Of a stretch of 64,000 bases of DNA, positions 1 to 18,002 are shown piece by piece. The stretch is from positions 8,516,501 through 8,580,500 of the forward strand of contig CP126191.1 of the NCBI GenBank assembly GCA_030272155.1, read 5' to 3'. Each line of letters begins with the position of its first letter. Position 1 is the stretch's first letter. Origin of the DNA: Tetradesmus obliquus. Its lineage: Eukaryota; Chlorophyta; Chlorophyceae; Sphaeropleales; Scenedesmaceae. A program made the translations under genes and the position numbers. Under the pieces are notes generated by a model. It was not told the DNA's origin. It was given only the letters and a program-made list of their open reading frames with translations, and ran no database searches.

Positions 1-1811
1 GCCTGCTGCGCGGTGATGCGCGTGGCGGGGTTGCGGTCCAGCATGCGCGCCACGAGGTCCTGCGCCTCTGCGCTGATGGGCGCCCACAGCTCGCGCGGGA
101 ACTGCACCTCATGCGTGCGGATGGCCGCCACGATCTCGTACGGCTGCAGCTTGGACACGTCACTCAGCGACTTGCTGCGCCAGAACGGCAGGCGGCCTGT
201 CAGCATCTGGTACATCTGCGGGAGGAGGGGAAGGAGGGGGAGGAGGGAGAAGGCATCGACTGTCAGACGCTGTAGCGTAGCTACAGATGCACATTGCAGC
301 AGTGGTATGCGCACGTAACCACCCACCAGCACAAGCACTCTCCGCAAAGCTGTAGCCAAGAGCTGGCCACGAAGCAGATCATGCAGCCTAACCCAGTCCA
401 CCCCATAGCAGCACACGCCTGCGGCCAAGCAACACACGCAGTACCAAGCAGCAGGCAGACTCACCATGACGCCAGCTGCCCACATGTCCACACCGACGCC
501 AAAGCGCTGCAGCGCCATCTCCGGTGCCATGTACAGCGGGCTGCCGCAGCACTGCGTCAGCGGCCTGCCCTTGGCTGCCACCCTGCTGCAGCCAAAGTCC
601 ACGGCACGCACTTGCAGGTGCGGAGCCTGCTGCGCACGGGGCGAGGTAGGGCACTCGCTGCCTTCGCTGAACATGATGTTGGCGGGCTTGAGGTCAGCAT
701 AGCAGATGCTCTTGCTGCAAATCCCAAGCACAGAGAACGGCAGACCACAGCGATGAGTCAGAGCACTTGCGCAGCAATCGCCAGCAATAGGGACACATGT
801 TGCAGCACAAAAGGTTATGTGACGCACGCACACGCACACAAAGAGGCGCAAGAGCAGCAGTAGAATCCAACGCGCAGCAGAGCACGTGCATAGGCTGCCG
901 AAGCCCTAGCCAGCCCGCGCACCTGTGCAGCTCCACCAGCATGTCCAGCACGCCACGCATGATGGTGGCAGCCTCCACCTCGCTGACGCAGCCGTTGGCG
1001 TCGAGCAAGCTCTTCAAGTCGCCGCCCGCGCAGAGCTCCTGCACAATGTACGCATGCTCCTCATCCTGCGCATGCAGCGGAGGCACACAGGCAGGGGAAA
1101 GCATGTCAGCCTTCACGTGAGCCTTGAGTTTGCCTGATGTGCGGCAACTTGATGCACAATCTCAATCCAACACCAGTATCCAACACCAACACCAGTATCC
1201 AACACCAAAGACTACACAATACTCGCAGCAATTCCTGCTCGACAGCAACTGCACCAGTGCTGCTGCAAACCACAGCTGCACCTGCTGCCCCTCCCTGGCT
1301 ACCGCCTTTGAGGCGCCACACGCACCTCATACAGCCCCTCCAGCTTGGCCACAAACTTGGAGCCCTGCGCCTGCACCCATGTGCTGACCTCCCTGCTGAT
1401 GGCCTCCAGCTGCATGCCACCATGGCTGCCTGCCTTCTTCAGCACCTTGACTGCGTAGCTGAGGCCTGTTCTCTTGTGCACAGCCTCATGCACTGTGCCA
1501 AAGCTGCCGCGGCCAAGCACTTGCCCAACTGCAAACTTGCTGGTGAAGCCAGCATTCCAGCCCAACTGCGGCGCAGCGCTGCAGCATGACTCACATGCTG
1601 CTGCTGCAGCCAGCAGCGCTGGATGATGCCGGCTTGCTGGCCAGGACCTGCTGCCAAGGAAAGCGTCATTGGCATGTGGGCAGGGCCGCAGCCTTAGCAG
1701 GCTGTGAGGCACTGCGACATGATGCGGCTTTGGGGTCACAGTTGTGTGAAGGCATGATGAAGTGGTGGACTTGAGGTCTCCGTGTAGAACGTGAGTGAGG
1801 GCGTAGCTCAT
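1..1811 (-). CDS. CAMK/CDPK-like serine/threonine protein kinase, 3' end cut off by the window
   Basis: Exons on the minus strand: 1811-1326, 1065-923, 714-465 and 215-<1. All junctions are GT-AG and keep frame. The product phosphorylates Ser/Thr in proteins; its substrate cannot be told. Visible kinase motifs in order are the glycine loop GRGSFGTVHEAV, the ATP lysine in YAVKVLKK, hinge region IVQELCAGGDL, catalytic loop YADLKPANIMF, metal-binding DFG in AVDFGCSRV, MAPEM before the F helix, and the C-lobe segment MLDRNPATRIT near the window edge. The catalytic loop keeps Asp, Lys and Asn, but the usual HRD is YAD, so this is a non-RD kinase. The closest family feel is the algal CDPK-like group. 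EF hands, if any, would lie beyond the window. The ATG at 1811 is the only Met in the first-exon frame; the residues before the kinase domain are unremarkable, so an upstream exon is possible. Confidence 0.85.
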
Positions 1812-2699
1812 TCCTAGAGCGTGATGACGCTCTGGAGCTCAATCAAGCCAAAGGCACACTCCAGAGGCTGGGTGTGGCACCACCTAAGGTCTCCTTCTGC
1901 TGGCTGGTCCAGCTGACGCAGGTACGTCTGTAAAGCACCTGCGCAGAGCGTGCAACAATAGCGAAACAGTGAAAAGGGGGAAAGCGAGCACAAAGTTGAG
2001 TTACTTGCAGCGATCGGAGGTGCAGTGCGCAGGATGATTACAGCTACCCCACGGAAGACTGGGCGCGTCTAGAATCGGCATGCAAACGCATAGCAATCCA
2101 TCTGCACCCCACATCATGTGTTCTGTGCATCTCCCGACGACTAGAGTGACCGGCTTGGCCGCTAAAGCACACAGCGGAAATCACATGTGAAAAAAGGCGT
2201 GCAGAGGCTGCCATGCATAGCCGCAATAAAGCAATTCCACAACGTTGACCGCAGGCGTGGCTCGTTGCTGCGCGTAGCTACAACGGCAACTGGGGTGCCA
2301 ATATGCCGCTTGACCAAAACGATGCTGCTGTGCCTGCTGTCCCATGCAGCTGCCTGAAACGCTGACCGCATGACTTTTTCAGTACCCTATTATCAACGGA
2401 AGCCTCACCTCGCTCTGATTCGCTCACGTAGCTCGTTGTGTACTCCGACGAGTTTGCTATGAATGCTTCAGTAAGACTTTTCCCAATTGTAACTTTTTGA
2501 AATTCGTTGCGTTATTGCGGAATAACTGGCCGGCTGCGGGAAAGCAGCTTTGTATGTCTGCTTGTCACTAACTATTTACGCTCCCGTCATGTACCCTAGG
2601 TGCACCGTAGGGCTGTTGGTTTGTTTAATGTGGGGTATTTTGTGGGTCTTATGTAGGTTGACGTGCGTAAGCAATAGGGTATAGCCATGCCCAGGCATC
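1812..2699. promoter_or_regulatory. Shared upstream region between divergent kinase and Hsp70 genes
   Basis: This 0.9-kb spacer separates two divergently transcribed genes and must hold both promoters. It is more AT-rich than its surroundings from about 2390 to 2650. I see no coding potential, no clear TATA box and no convincing run of alternating GAA/TTC heat-shock elements, although TGAAATTCG occurs near 2498. Confidence 0.4.
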
Positions 2700-7839
<5,140 letters not shown>

Positions 7840-9850
7840 TTGTGTATATCGGACTTGCGTCGCCGCGCCGCGGCACTGCTTGAGCTGCGTTACAGTCTCT
7901 GCCGTGGCCCCATGCGAGGACCCATGCAGGGAGCATCCCTATGCCGCAACAGCGAAGCAGATGAATGTGCGTCCTGGCACAGCCAGCTATACATGTGTGC
8001 ACACATTCATACAGCCTTTCAGCGCCAGAGCCAGCTTCAGCCCTGCTTACTTGTGTAAAGGAAAACTCTCCCTTTACATTCACAAGTAGTGCAGTGCATG
8101 CCGTCACGTTGCCAACGTGTCTCATCTAGTGCGGCACATAGGGGAGCGTGGGCGGGGCTCTCCTGGTCCAGCAATGCTTGAAGGTGCGCAGCTATGCATT
8201 CACCGCTTGGTTCTTTGCAGTCTAGGGCAGCATAGTGTCGTCATGTTGCATAGTTTGTGCATCCGCATGCTCTCAGAGCAGAAGTTGTGAGCGCCTGCAT
8301 GCAAGTGTGCGGCACCGCCATGCTTCTGCATGCCAGTGGCGTGTCTCTTACTAGCTCTTGAGGCTGCCAGGCGGCCCACCAAACGGTTTGGCTGGGCCCT
8401 TGGGGTCATGCACAACAAGTTTGGCTGGTGAAGGTAATTGCTGTCATGCATGCTGTAACACATGGACAGGGTTGCTGACCCTCAGGGCCTGTGGGCATGC
8501 ACGCTGAAATTCCTTATACCCACAACGTGGTGCCTGATGTCTGCCGACAGCCATTTCACTGCAACTGCGCATCAGGGAGAGTGCTATCAATTGCATGCTG
8601 CCAATGATGGTGGCACAGTACCAACATGGCATGCCAGCATGTGCCAACACACCATCCCCCACCCCACCCCATGGGGTGAGCCAGAGTGCTGCTAATCTTG
8701 AAGGGTTCTCAGACTGCATTTGACCAGGTCAAGGAATCAGTAATACCAATGACTTCACTTGTGCGTGCATCATTCACATGCACGTATCTGTCTCTCCTAG
8801 CGTTTGACGCACGATAACAGGAGCAGTGACAGGCCGTCTCTGTCAGCTGCGCAAACTGATTGTACGAAGTTTTCGTGCTGAAAGCATATTCTCGACAGGA
8901 ATTCCCTCAGGTACACCACCCCAGGATTTATCGGCGCTGGGGTGGTGCACGAGGCCCGATCCTCCCCTCAACACATAGCACTTTTTTAACGATGCACCTT
9001 GCGCATTGTGAGAAGCCATGCCGGAGGCACCAGTAACGATCTCTACTACCTTGAACCCTCGCTGCAGTCGTGGCCCGCAGGTGTTTTCCTCGAGAGGGCC
9101 GCAGCTGCACGTCCGTGTTTTTCGATAAACGGGGAAAGGAAGGGAAACAGCTTTTGGGAAGCTTTGGCAGGGTCATAGCGACGTCTTTGGCCAGTTTTCT
9201 AGCTCAGCACTGTAGGCAAGGTGGGTGATCTGTTTCCCGAGCCACTGATCTGTAGAAAACAAACATACCATAAGCTCAGCTGTGTCTTACATGCACTTGT
9301 CTGCCGCAGAGGAGCTGGTCACTCGAAGAGCTGCTGTTCCTCTCGAGACGCCTCCGAAGGCAGCCAACCGGGCACTTACAAGTCTAAGGGACCGACACAA
9401 CTAAGCTTTGAACAGGTGGGGTTATAAGGTTCGCTGCGCACTGCCCTTGATTCCTTGGGGCCGGTTGCCCCAGGAGCGATTGTCTGTCGTTCGGTGCTTC
9501 TATAGGCTACCTGATGCTGTGGAGGCTCAAAACATATTGCTGAGCATGTGTACCATTTATTGGATAAGAGATGCTGCAGCTTGTCGCTTCTACTCAGCAA
9601 GGGCGGCCACAACGCCCCTAGCAGCACAGCTTGATTTTTTGCTGCTTATCAAAGCATCCCAACAGCTTGCTCGACAAGTAATGTTTGATGCCTTGTTTGT
9701 TCACTACTATGCTCAAAAACTTTTGCAGCTGGATCGGCCTAGCCTGCAGTCTCACCCCTGCTCGGCCAACCCGGACACCACATCACCCGCGCCGTGCACC
9801 ATCCTCAGGCTCACCGAAAACTCTCTGCTTGTCTCTTTCTGCAGGTCTAC
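7840..9850 (+). other. Intergenic region between Hsp70 and PLATZ genes
   Basis: No credible coding exon is seen here. It holds the Hsp70 3' UTR, including a TGTAA poly(A)-like motif at 8054-8058, a dispersed repeat copy at 8010-8083, and an 11-bp perfect inverted repeat (8914-8924 with 8937-8947, loop 12). It also holds the probable PLATZ promoter and 5' leader. A CTGCAG acceptor ending at 9844, just before the PLATZ ATG, suggests that the leader is spliced. Confidence 0.5.
8010..8087 (+). repeat. Dispersed repeat copy with 3'-UTR hairpin
   Basis: The segment begins TACAGCCTTTCAGCGCCAG and shares roughly 65 bp with 54603-54669. Its 3' half folds as a hairpin: ACTTGTG/TGTAAAGG at 8049-8061 pairs with CCTTTACA and CACAAGT at 8071-8087. 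The left arm contains TGTAA, the usual green-algal poly(A) signal, about 215 bp after the Hsp70 stop. Confidence 0.6.
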
Positions 9851-11632
9851 ATGTCGGTGACGAACAACGTGCTCGCGGGCCCTTGCGGCCTGGTGCCAGC
9901 TGCAGCAACAGCCCAGCAGGGCATGTCCCCCTTTGCTCTGGAGGCAGGCAGCATCAGCCCTCCTGCAAGCAGCTGCTCAACCAGCACTGCTCTTGGCGCC
10001 GTCAGCGGCAGCCGCAGCACCGGCGCAACGCCTGCCACCAGCCACAGCGATGGCATAGCAGCAGGCCAGCTGCACCAGCACCAGCACCATGCCAACTGCA
10101 ACCACCAGCGCCCGCAGCAGCAGCAGCAGCAGCAGGGCGTGGCCAGCATGATGGCTGGCCACACCGCAGCTGGCCACGCAGCTGCAGCCAGCTTCTGCCC
10201 GAGCCGCGAGTGGCTGTACCGCCTGGTCACCTTCCCTGCGTACTTCACGCCCTGCGTCAACTGCACCAGCGGCTGCCGCACCCCCAAGCGCGAGCAGCTC
10301 ATGACGCTGTTCGACACCAAGTTCCCCTACAAGGTCTTCTGCAGCCACTGCCCCGAGTGCATGGGCAGCGCCTCCCTCCTGCAAGTGCGCCGCGCGTCCT
10401 TCAAGGACGTGGTCAAGGCCACAGACATCGCGCGCTTTGGCGCCGACATCGGCGGCGTGCAGCAGTACACCCTCAACGGCTCCAAGGTGATCTACCTCAA
10501 CCGCGAGGCGGCACTCGAGAAGAAGCCCAACAACAACGGCAGCACCGCGCCGGCCATGTGCACCGTGGACGGCCGCGCCATGATGGACAAGTCCAGCCTC
10601 TACTGCTCCCTCAAGTGCAAGATGCAGGCAGAGGACGCAGGCTTCACAGGATGGCTGGACTCGCAGGACCCCGCAGTGCGCATCATGGCAGACATTGCCG
10701 CCAACGCGCCGCCGCGCCCAACCGTGGCCTGCAAGCGCGGCGTGGCACCCACCAGCAGCGGCAGCAGCGGCGGCAGCGCAGCAACAGAGTCCAATGGCAG
10801 CGCCGGCTGCAGCGGCGCGCGCCCCAGGAAGCAGGCCCGCACCGAGTCTGGCGGCACGGTCGGAGCAGCAGCAGGCGCGCCTGCCGGCCAGGGCACTGGC
10901 GATGAGTCAGCAGCACCTGCAGCTGCAGCCGCGCGCGCAGCAAAGCAGCGCGCAAGCTCTGCAATGCAGCGTGCGGCGTCTGCGCCGCAGGGCACGCCAG
11001 CAGGCCTGAAGCCAATTAAGACCAGCCTGGCGGGCAGCGGCACCATCCGCATGAAGCAGCAGCCCAAGCAGCAGCAGCAGCACCAGCAGGCGCTGCTGCT
11101 GCCCAGCAGCATGCTCGGCAGCAGCAGCGCAGCCGCCGGCAGGCAGTGCTCTGCGCCCAGTGCCTTCCTGGAGGCTGCAATGGCAGAGCCGCAGCTGGGC
11201 GGCCTCAGCAGCGCCGCCGCTGCTGCTGCTGCGCCGCGGCTGCTGCAGATCGGCGGCGCCGCGCCTGGCGGTGTCAGCTGCAGCAGCTGGCTGGCTGGCC
11301 CCACCGAGCTGGACAATGCGCTGTCCAGCAATGGCACCCTGGGCAGCTGGGAGGCCTGGGACAGCTGGCAGGGAGGCATGCCTGCCAGCCCCAGCTTTGC
11401 GCTGGGCGTGCATGGAGTGGCGGACGCCTGGGAAGATGGCTCGCTGTCGCCTGCGCTGCTGCCGGTGGCGCCTGCTGCAGCTGCAGCAGCAGCGGCCGGG
11501 CTGCAGGAGGCCGGCACTGCTGCTGCTGCTGCTGTTGGGTGCTTTGGTGGGCTGGGTGGCGGGATGGAGGACTGGTGGATGCCTGGGTCACCTGCTGCTG
11601 CATTTGCGGCTGCTGGAATGCCTGGGTTCTGA
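9851..11632 (+). CDS. PLATZ-domain zinc-dependent DNA-binding protein
   Basis: A single long coding exon of 593 aa is called from the ATG at 9851 to TGA at 11632; a CTGCAG acceptor just upstream implies a spliced 5' leader. PLATZ proteins are plant-lineage zinc-dependent DNA-binding proteins, mostly repressors binding A/T-rich sites in the nucleus (family knowledge). The domain spans about residues 121-257. Its landmarks are WLYRLVTFPAYFTPC, CTSGC, FCSHCPECMG, the signature LQVRRASFKDVVKATDI, GVQQYTLNGSKVIYLN, and a final Cys group CTVDG...YCSLKCKM. The flanks are low-complexity: His/Gln-rich before the domain, and Ala, Gln, Ser and Gly-rich after it to the C-terminus GMPGF. The frame could extend upstream to 9794, but that stretch reads through the splice acceptor, so 9851 is preferred. 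Confidence 0.9.
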   Translation: MSVTNNVLAGPCGLVPAAATAQQGMSPFALEAGSISPPASSCSTSTALGAVSGSRSTGATPATSHSDGIAAGQLHQHQHHANCNHQRPQQQQQQQGVASMMAGHTAAGHAAAASFCPSREWLYRLVTFPAYFTPCVNCTSGCRTPKREQLMTLFDTKFPYKVFCSHCPECMGSASLLQVRRASFKDVVKATDIARFGADIGGVQQYTLNGSKVIYLNREAALEKKPNNNGSTAPAMCTVDGRAMMDKSSLYCSLKCKMQAEDAGFTGWLDSQDPAVRIMADIAANAPPRPTVACKRGVAPTSSGSSGGSAATESNGSAGCSGARPRKQARTESGGTVGAAAGAPAGQGTGDESAAPAAAAARAAKQRASSAMQRAASAPQGTPAGLKPIKTSLAGSGTIRMKQQPKQQQQHQQALLLPSSMLGSSSAAAGRQCSAPSAFLEAAMAEPQLGGLSSAAAAAAAPRLLQIGGAAPGGVSCSSWLAGPTELDNALSSNGTLGSWEAWDSWQGGMPASPSFALGVHGVADAWEDGSLSPALLPVAPAAAAAAAAGLQEAGTAAAAAVGCFGGLGGGMEDWWMPGSPAAAFAAAGMPGF

Positions 11633-13177
11633 AGCTAAAATGCTGTTATGAGCTGCAGGGTTGATCGAATCGGGATGGAGAGCAGGGAGCTGGGCTGATT
11701 GCAGCGCCTGCTGCAGCTGCGCTTGGGCTGCAGCAGCGCTGCGGGCGGTCGGGATGCAGCGACGTGCGCTGCCGGCTTGTGCTATTGGTGCCGGATGCAG
11801 CGCTGAACTGGGTGCTGCAGCAGTGAAACTACTGCGCTGCGACTGCGGCTGTTGAAGGCTGGAGAATGTGCGTGTGTGTTGTGTGTGTCCGTATTGGTGT
11901 ACGCGCACAGATCGCATGAGGAGCGCACGACTGTCTATGAATCCGGGGTGCTTTGCATTGCGCGTGCCTGCTGCAGCTAGGGGGTGCTCTCTGTGCGGTG
12001 CTGTTGTCTGCTGGTGTGGAAGTTGCGGCAATCAGCGGCGGCCTGTGGGGTGCTGCGGGGTGGCAGGCAGGGAGGTTGATGCAACAGCCCTGTCACCGAG
12101 GGGTGAGTGAGGTGCAGGGCGGGGCAGGCGGAGGGAAGGTGATGTATCACGTGGTGGTGTTCTGAGGTCCCTTTGCACAGGGCAGGCAGAAGAAGAGAAA
12201 GCACAGAACCCCAACTGCATATCATTGCGTGTTGTTGGTTAGGTTGTGGTTACGTGGGGTGGTGTGCGGCGACGTTGCTTCAAGGCGACCGCCGCGGTTG
12301 GCATTTGGCGGTGTTGCCAGCCACCCCGTGTTTAGTTTGCTCGTCATAACGCGTGTCATTTGCGTGCTATGATGGTGCTCTTGTCTGAGAGACTCATGTG
12401 CACTGTTCAGGCTCTTTCGCTGGTTGTTGGCAGCTTTGATGTTCGGCTCTCTCTGTGGTTTTGGCAGCTTTCCCTGTACGGCTTTGTCGTCTGTTGCTAC
12501 AGCGGCGGGCCAATTTTGGCGAGGCAGTGACTGTGTAGTAGGCAGCAAGAGTGTGTTGCTGTGGGTACTATGTGTGCTGCATGTGGCCTTGTGTGTGCGC
12601 GTGTGTGTGTTTGTGTCTCTTTGTGCATATTAGTAAGAGAGCGTCAGCACCACGCAGCGTGCACACATATACAGGCAATGCATGCATGGTTGATCACGCG
12701 AGAGACACCGCAGGCGCGCAGTGCAGCTGCACCAGCCGGCTGCACCAGCTGCCATTTTTTTTCCCTGCACTGTTTGTATTTTGCAATCCAAATGCACGTG
12801 CCCACAGGCTGTGCGCTGCCGTACTGCTGATGTACTGGTAAGGCTGCGTCCTGCTGTGGTGCGTACTTCTTCTCACTTTGTGTTGGCGCCTCTTCTCTTT
12901 GGTACATGTGGTACTGCTTGGTACTGGTACTATGTTTGCATGCCATGCACCTCACTAGGCCCTTGGGCCGCTGATTTGTGTGTAGTGCGAGAGCGAATAG
13001 AAAAAAAGAAAAAAGAACGCCGGGGATCTCCGCCGCTACTTATCTGTGGCCGGGGCTCTGAGCGGAGGTTGGTTTAATGGTCGGTCTGCAGGTTAGGCGC
13101 TTGTTTGCGCCTTGCTGGTGCGATTTTGGGGCAAGGTGCTGTGTTGGCTGGGATGAATCAGTCGTGCATCCAGGTGC

Positions 13178-13286
<109 letters not shown>

Positions 13287-16200
13287 ACAGTTGGTGTGTG
13301 TGTTTGCAGCATCAGGTCGCATGACTGGACTGGTTACGCACTTGCACAGCCAAGTGACGGCCGACCACAACAACAGCAGCAGCAGCGCTACTTTTGCAGG
13401 ACTGGGGTGCAGCTCGTTAGGATATTACGCACGTCGCAAATGGCTTGTCACTGCAACATTGTGCAGTGCCTGCCCTTGCTTCTTTTCTGGCCCTGGCCAC
13501 TACTAGTCACAGCGCCTTGCTGCAGCATGCGCAGCCGTCAGCAGCTTGCAACTTGTGTGTGTGCGTGTGTTCTGCTTGAGAGAGCTCGGGCACTTTTGGC
13601 GAGCCAGCATGGGCTTGCTGCTACTACAGCAGTGTGTGCGCCAGTATGGCGTATACAGTTGCCTGTGGTGCTGGCAGCAGGAACCCTGGCAGCCACAGCT
13701 GATATCCAGCAGCTTGCCTTTTGCTTGGGTGGGAAGTCAGCTGCCGGTTTTGCGCCAGCTGCTCCTTCGCCGCTGACTTTTGGGAATGTGCCGCGCCAAT
13801 TTTACATGCGGGCAACTAGCAGCAGCTCCCACCTGTGCGCACAGCTGACCGTGTATGAACAGGACATATGAAAGGGCTTTGTCGGCGCCAGGGCAGCTTG
13901 TCATGATACTGGGTTTGTCATGGTGTGTCATGGTTTGTCATGGTGTTACACATTCACACGCTTTGACGCAGAGTGACACGGGCGGCAGGCAGGGCGTTTG
14001 GGGCACAGGGTGCAGGCGGAAGGACAGGAAGAAAGGCGGTTTGATCGATTTGTACAATGTGCCCCCCTCTGGATGCCGGCATGGCAAAGGAAAGGCTTGT
14101 TTTGTCACGCATTCTGTCTGTCATACGTACCCGGACCACTGGCATGCAGGGGCTGCTGCCATGTGCTGCTGCTGCGACGCATTGGGCACCTTGCTCGTGC
14201 GCCTGCAGCCGACCGCAGCTGCGCCAGGCAGCTGCGCTGGATCAATTGCAGGTTTGTCGGGCGGCTTTTGGCTCCCAACAGGGCCTCACATTTGTTGTTT
14301 ACTCTGTCCCTCCCTGCATGTAGTGTGCGGCGTTAGGCCTGCTGGGGCAGGCACCACTTGGCATCAACCAGCAGCAGCAGCAACGCGGCCTGCGTCTCTG
14401 CCGGCGTGGCAGCAGCAGGCTCTTGCTGCTGGCGGCGTGCTGCTCTGTGTGTGTGGATTGGCTTCAAACTGTCGGGCGTGACTGTGTGGGGGTGTCGGGG
14501 TCGCGCCGTGCCTCAGGTGCTGCGGCCGTATTGACACTGATAAGTGCTGCGGCCGCACACCTTACGCTTGCTCACTGTCGCTGTTGGCACTGTGGCACTG
14601 TCGCTCACACGGAATCGCCTGAGTATGCCTCCACATGCTGTGCATGCGCCATGCTGTGAGCATAAGTGTGGCCAGGCCCCCTTGCAGCAGCACTGCTGGC
14701 AGGCAGCTGTACCTATACAAACCTGAAGCATCTCTTGATGGAGAGGCAGCACCGGATTCGTGTGGATTAGCTGGCATGCAAGGACGTGGCAGGCAGGCGC
14801 GCGGAATACCGCGCGCGGTCGAGCTTGCGGGATATTCTTCGCCTGGCATCGCAAGAACCAGACAGCCCTCTGGCATTGGCAGCAGCAGTGGATGATGACT
14901 GGCTGGCTGGCCTGCTAGGTTTAGATTGCCCCAAGGATTGTCCTGGTTGTGCCTGGAAGAGTTGTCTGTGCGTGGGCTGCCGTCACTGCATCCGAAGTTG
15001 TAGCATCCAGTTCAGCGCTTGTGTCAGCAGGGTGTGTGCTGTGTACACACATGCACACCATTTCACGGCCTTTCTTCCCAAATGAAAGCCAGGCGCGGGC
15101 CATCCCAGTGGGTGCGCCGCCCTGTGCGATGCAATTTTGGGGTTCTCGGAAGGGTGCAGGTTCAGGGGGTGTGGCGCGGCCTGGTGGTCTGGTGTAGTAT
15201 AACAGCATTTTGTCTGTTTGCGTTGTGGCGGACGTCAATGCATGAAAGGGAGCACTTCTGGGCAGGCAGCTGCCCCAAAGAGGCGCCTGTGTGTGTGCGC
15301 TTGGCTTGGCTGTAGTTGGAACAAAGTTTGCTCGTGTTTTTTTTGTATACCAGGCCACAGTGTAGGTGGTGGGGCGGCTGCATGTGAAGCAGGATGTCTC
15401 TCGAAAAACAGAGGCCCCCGGCGGCAGCATATCCGGGGTTTTGGTTGGCCTCGCGGTCGGTGTTTTGCAGTTGGTGACGAAGTTGTTTGAAGCAGTGGCT
15501 GGTGTACAAACCATAACTTCAAAATGTTATGCTGTCAGTGTACTCATCATCATCATGCTACCATTTAAGCCATAGCGACGTCGCCATCGGCCCGCTGTCA
15601 GTGTACTGTAGGTACAGGACACTGTATGTACCAGAAGCAAATCAAGTGCAAGCATGGCGCTTGCAGGCATCATGGCTCTCATGATGAGAGAAGCAGCATC
15701 AGTGTGACCTACCAGGAGCGTGAGCATCATGCAATTCAGTGACACCTCTGCACACCAAACTGCAGTCTCTCTGTCAACACCACGACCTGCAGGCTTAGCT
15801 GAGCCTTCACGTAGCGGCCAACTGTAGCACTTCAAAGCAAATTTGCATCTGTCACGTGTCACCCATGTGTAGGTGGCCTTTGGCAAGCTCTGTGATCGTG
15901 GCACAATCACTCAGATGACGAAAGTGGCCATGACAGTCCCCAAATCCTGCACTGATCAGTCATGAAAATGTGCTGGTCACGTGCTGATGCTAGCTGCCAG
16001 CATCCACTGCAGTGTACAGTCGCAGCATCCATGCAACTGAGTTGTACACACGGTCTGCCGAAAGCGTCCTGTCACAACACCAGCAGCAACTGCTACTAGC
16101 TTTGAGAGCTACATGCCGCCAGCAGCACTTTGAGAAATACATTCGGCAGTGCATGCCCCCTAAAGCTTCAGGCTCACGGAGCCCCTGAAGGGGCCCCATG

Positions 16201-16718
16201 CCTGCATCACTGCCTTTACAAACATAGGCATCATCATCATCGATAATACCAGTGTTTTGGACTAGCCCAGCCATAGCAATATCGCGATCAGCCCTCACCC
16301 CACTGGAGCGTCAAAAGTTCTGTTTTGAAAAGAGGTATCCGATGCCTCTTTGGTCCTCTGATGAGTCATCAGGCAGCTGCCCAGCCCACCCCCAGCTGCG
16401 CAGCCGAGCGCCGCGCGCCATGCTTGGTGGGTTCAGAGCAGGCCAAATGCAGGCAGCTGCATCTAAATCCACGCCACGTGTAAAATGACAGCGGTTGGCA
16501 TGGTATAGGCACAATTGCGCACTTGCAAGCAACACACACATGTGTGTACATGCCGCAAGCTACTCGCAGGCCCTGCACTCAGGCGTGTGGTATATGCCAT
16601 TTGATGCCCGCAATGCGTTGTTTCTGTCAGTGCAAGCCAATTTTTGAGCTTCAGCACTCCAAGTAACAGTGTGTGATTCTAAACAGCAACAGGCGGCCAC
16701 GCTGGCAGGGGCCAAGCA

Positions 16719-16920
16719 CGCTTGCGTAGCATCATCATACAAACCCAGTGACACATGACTGGAGCGCAGACATGATGCAGATTAGCATGTCGGGGTAATG
16801 CATCATCATTATGTTACCCATCAAGCACGCATGGGCCGCTACAGCTTGCGTAGCATAACCATACAAATCCAGTGAGAGTGTCCATCCAGTGACACATGAC
16901 TGGAGCCCAAACATGATGAC
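16719..16920. repeat. Imperfect direct repeat
   Basis: GCTTGCGTAGCATCATCATA at 16720 and GCTTGCGTAGCATAACCATA at 16844 each lead into CCAGTGACACATGACTGGAG. The second copy has an extra segment of about 18 bp. A related CATCATCAT(TAT)GTTACCCATCAA string occurs at about 16802 and again near 30671. Confidence 0.6.
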
Positions 16921-17817
16921 AAACAGCATACCGGGCAATGCCATTGTCGTACCAGTGGTTGAAGAGCAGCATGCACAGCGCAACGTGCGCAGCTGTTTGC
17001 TGCTGTGGACGATGAAAAACATGCAGCAGCTATGGGCTGCGGCTAAAGCCATGCGTTAGTAATCCTCTCAATAGCTCGAATTGGAACACGGCAGACATGC
17101 AGGGGCAGCAGCGCACATGCGTTAAAGCACTTGCGCATGTATCGAGCATGCAGTCAGTGCTACAATCACCGTGTAAAGCACCACCAAGCATCCAGCGGCA
17201 GAGCCTAGGCACTGCACTGCAACTGCATGCGGATGCACGCTTGCGGCAGCGCACACCAGCCATTAAATCTGCTGCGTCCCGGAGAACTCAGCACAGCGTC
17301 GTCTCGCCGTGCACACCTCGCATGAGCCACAACAGCAAACAGAGTAGTAGGGTGCCGTCAGTCCCTTCTGCAACTAAACTGACAATGTCAACGTAGCCAA
17401 ACCATCAATCCATCGTGTCCGAGCAACACGTGCCGCTGATAGCGCTCACCACGTTGTTGAGTGCCGCCACAGAACGCAGCTCCCTGAGATGAATCACCTT
17501 AGCTGACACAAATGAGCCCAGTATGCTCGCCCCCACATGTATAAGACACACTTAGACACCCACCGACATGTTTCCCACCACGCAGCGAGGCGTCGCATGC
17601 TGCAGCTGCATGGCACATGCAGCTGCAGCAGGAGCAGGCTGATGAACTCGCAGCCGCACAGCAAGTCGGATGCCGTGTAGTGCAACCAGGCTGAGGTGTT
17701 GAACGTTATAACGTTATTTGTTGCCCATACCGCCTCCCGTGAATCTTGCGGATGCCTGCTGTGCAGCAAGGCTACCTGCAGGCCTGCCTTGAAAGCATCA
17801 TGCAGTTGTCGCCGCTC

Positions 17818-17839
17818 ACAACACAATCGAGTTGGGCCG

Positions 17840-17871
<32 letters not shown>

Positions 17872-18002
17872 ATTGGAGCTGCACTCAGCACATGTTGCAC
17901 GCATTACGAAGCACAACCAATGAAGTAACCTTCCTGCCAGCACTTACTAAACAATACGCATTCACCCACACATCACAAAACCACAAACACCATAGCAACA
18001 CA
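17818..18002. repeat. CTG-cored dispersed repeat, copy A
   Basis: The copy starts at AGTTGGGCCGC, carries about 11 CTG units, and continues CATTGGAGCTGCACTCAGCA through CTTCCTGCCAGCACTTACT to ACCATAGCAACAC. It matches 18414-18624 along its whole length except in the number of CTG units and one short insertion. Confidence 0.85.

Noticed and set aside
14786-14980. Possible isolated coding exon reading RSSLRDILRLASQEPDSP
   Set aside because: No neighbouring exon, domain or consistent splice sites were found; kept only as a remark.
16358-16372. CTGATGA string suggesting a hammerhead ribozyme
   Set aside because: It is a simple palindrome CTGATGAGTCATCAG without the GAAA box or flanking stems.
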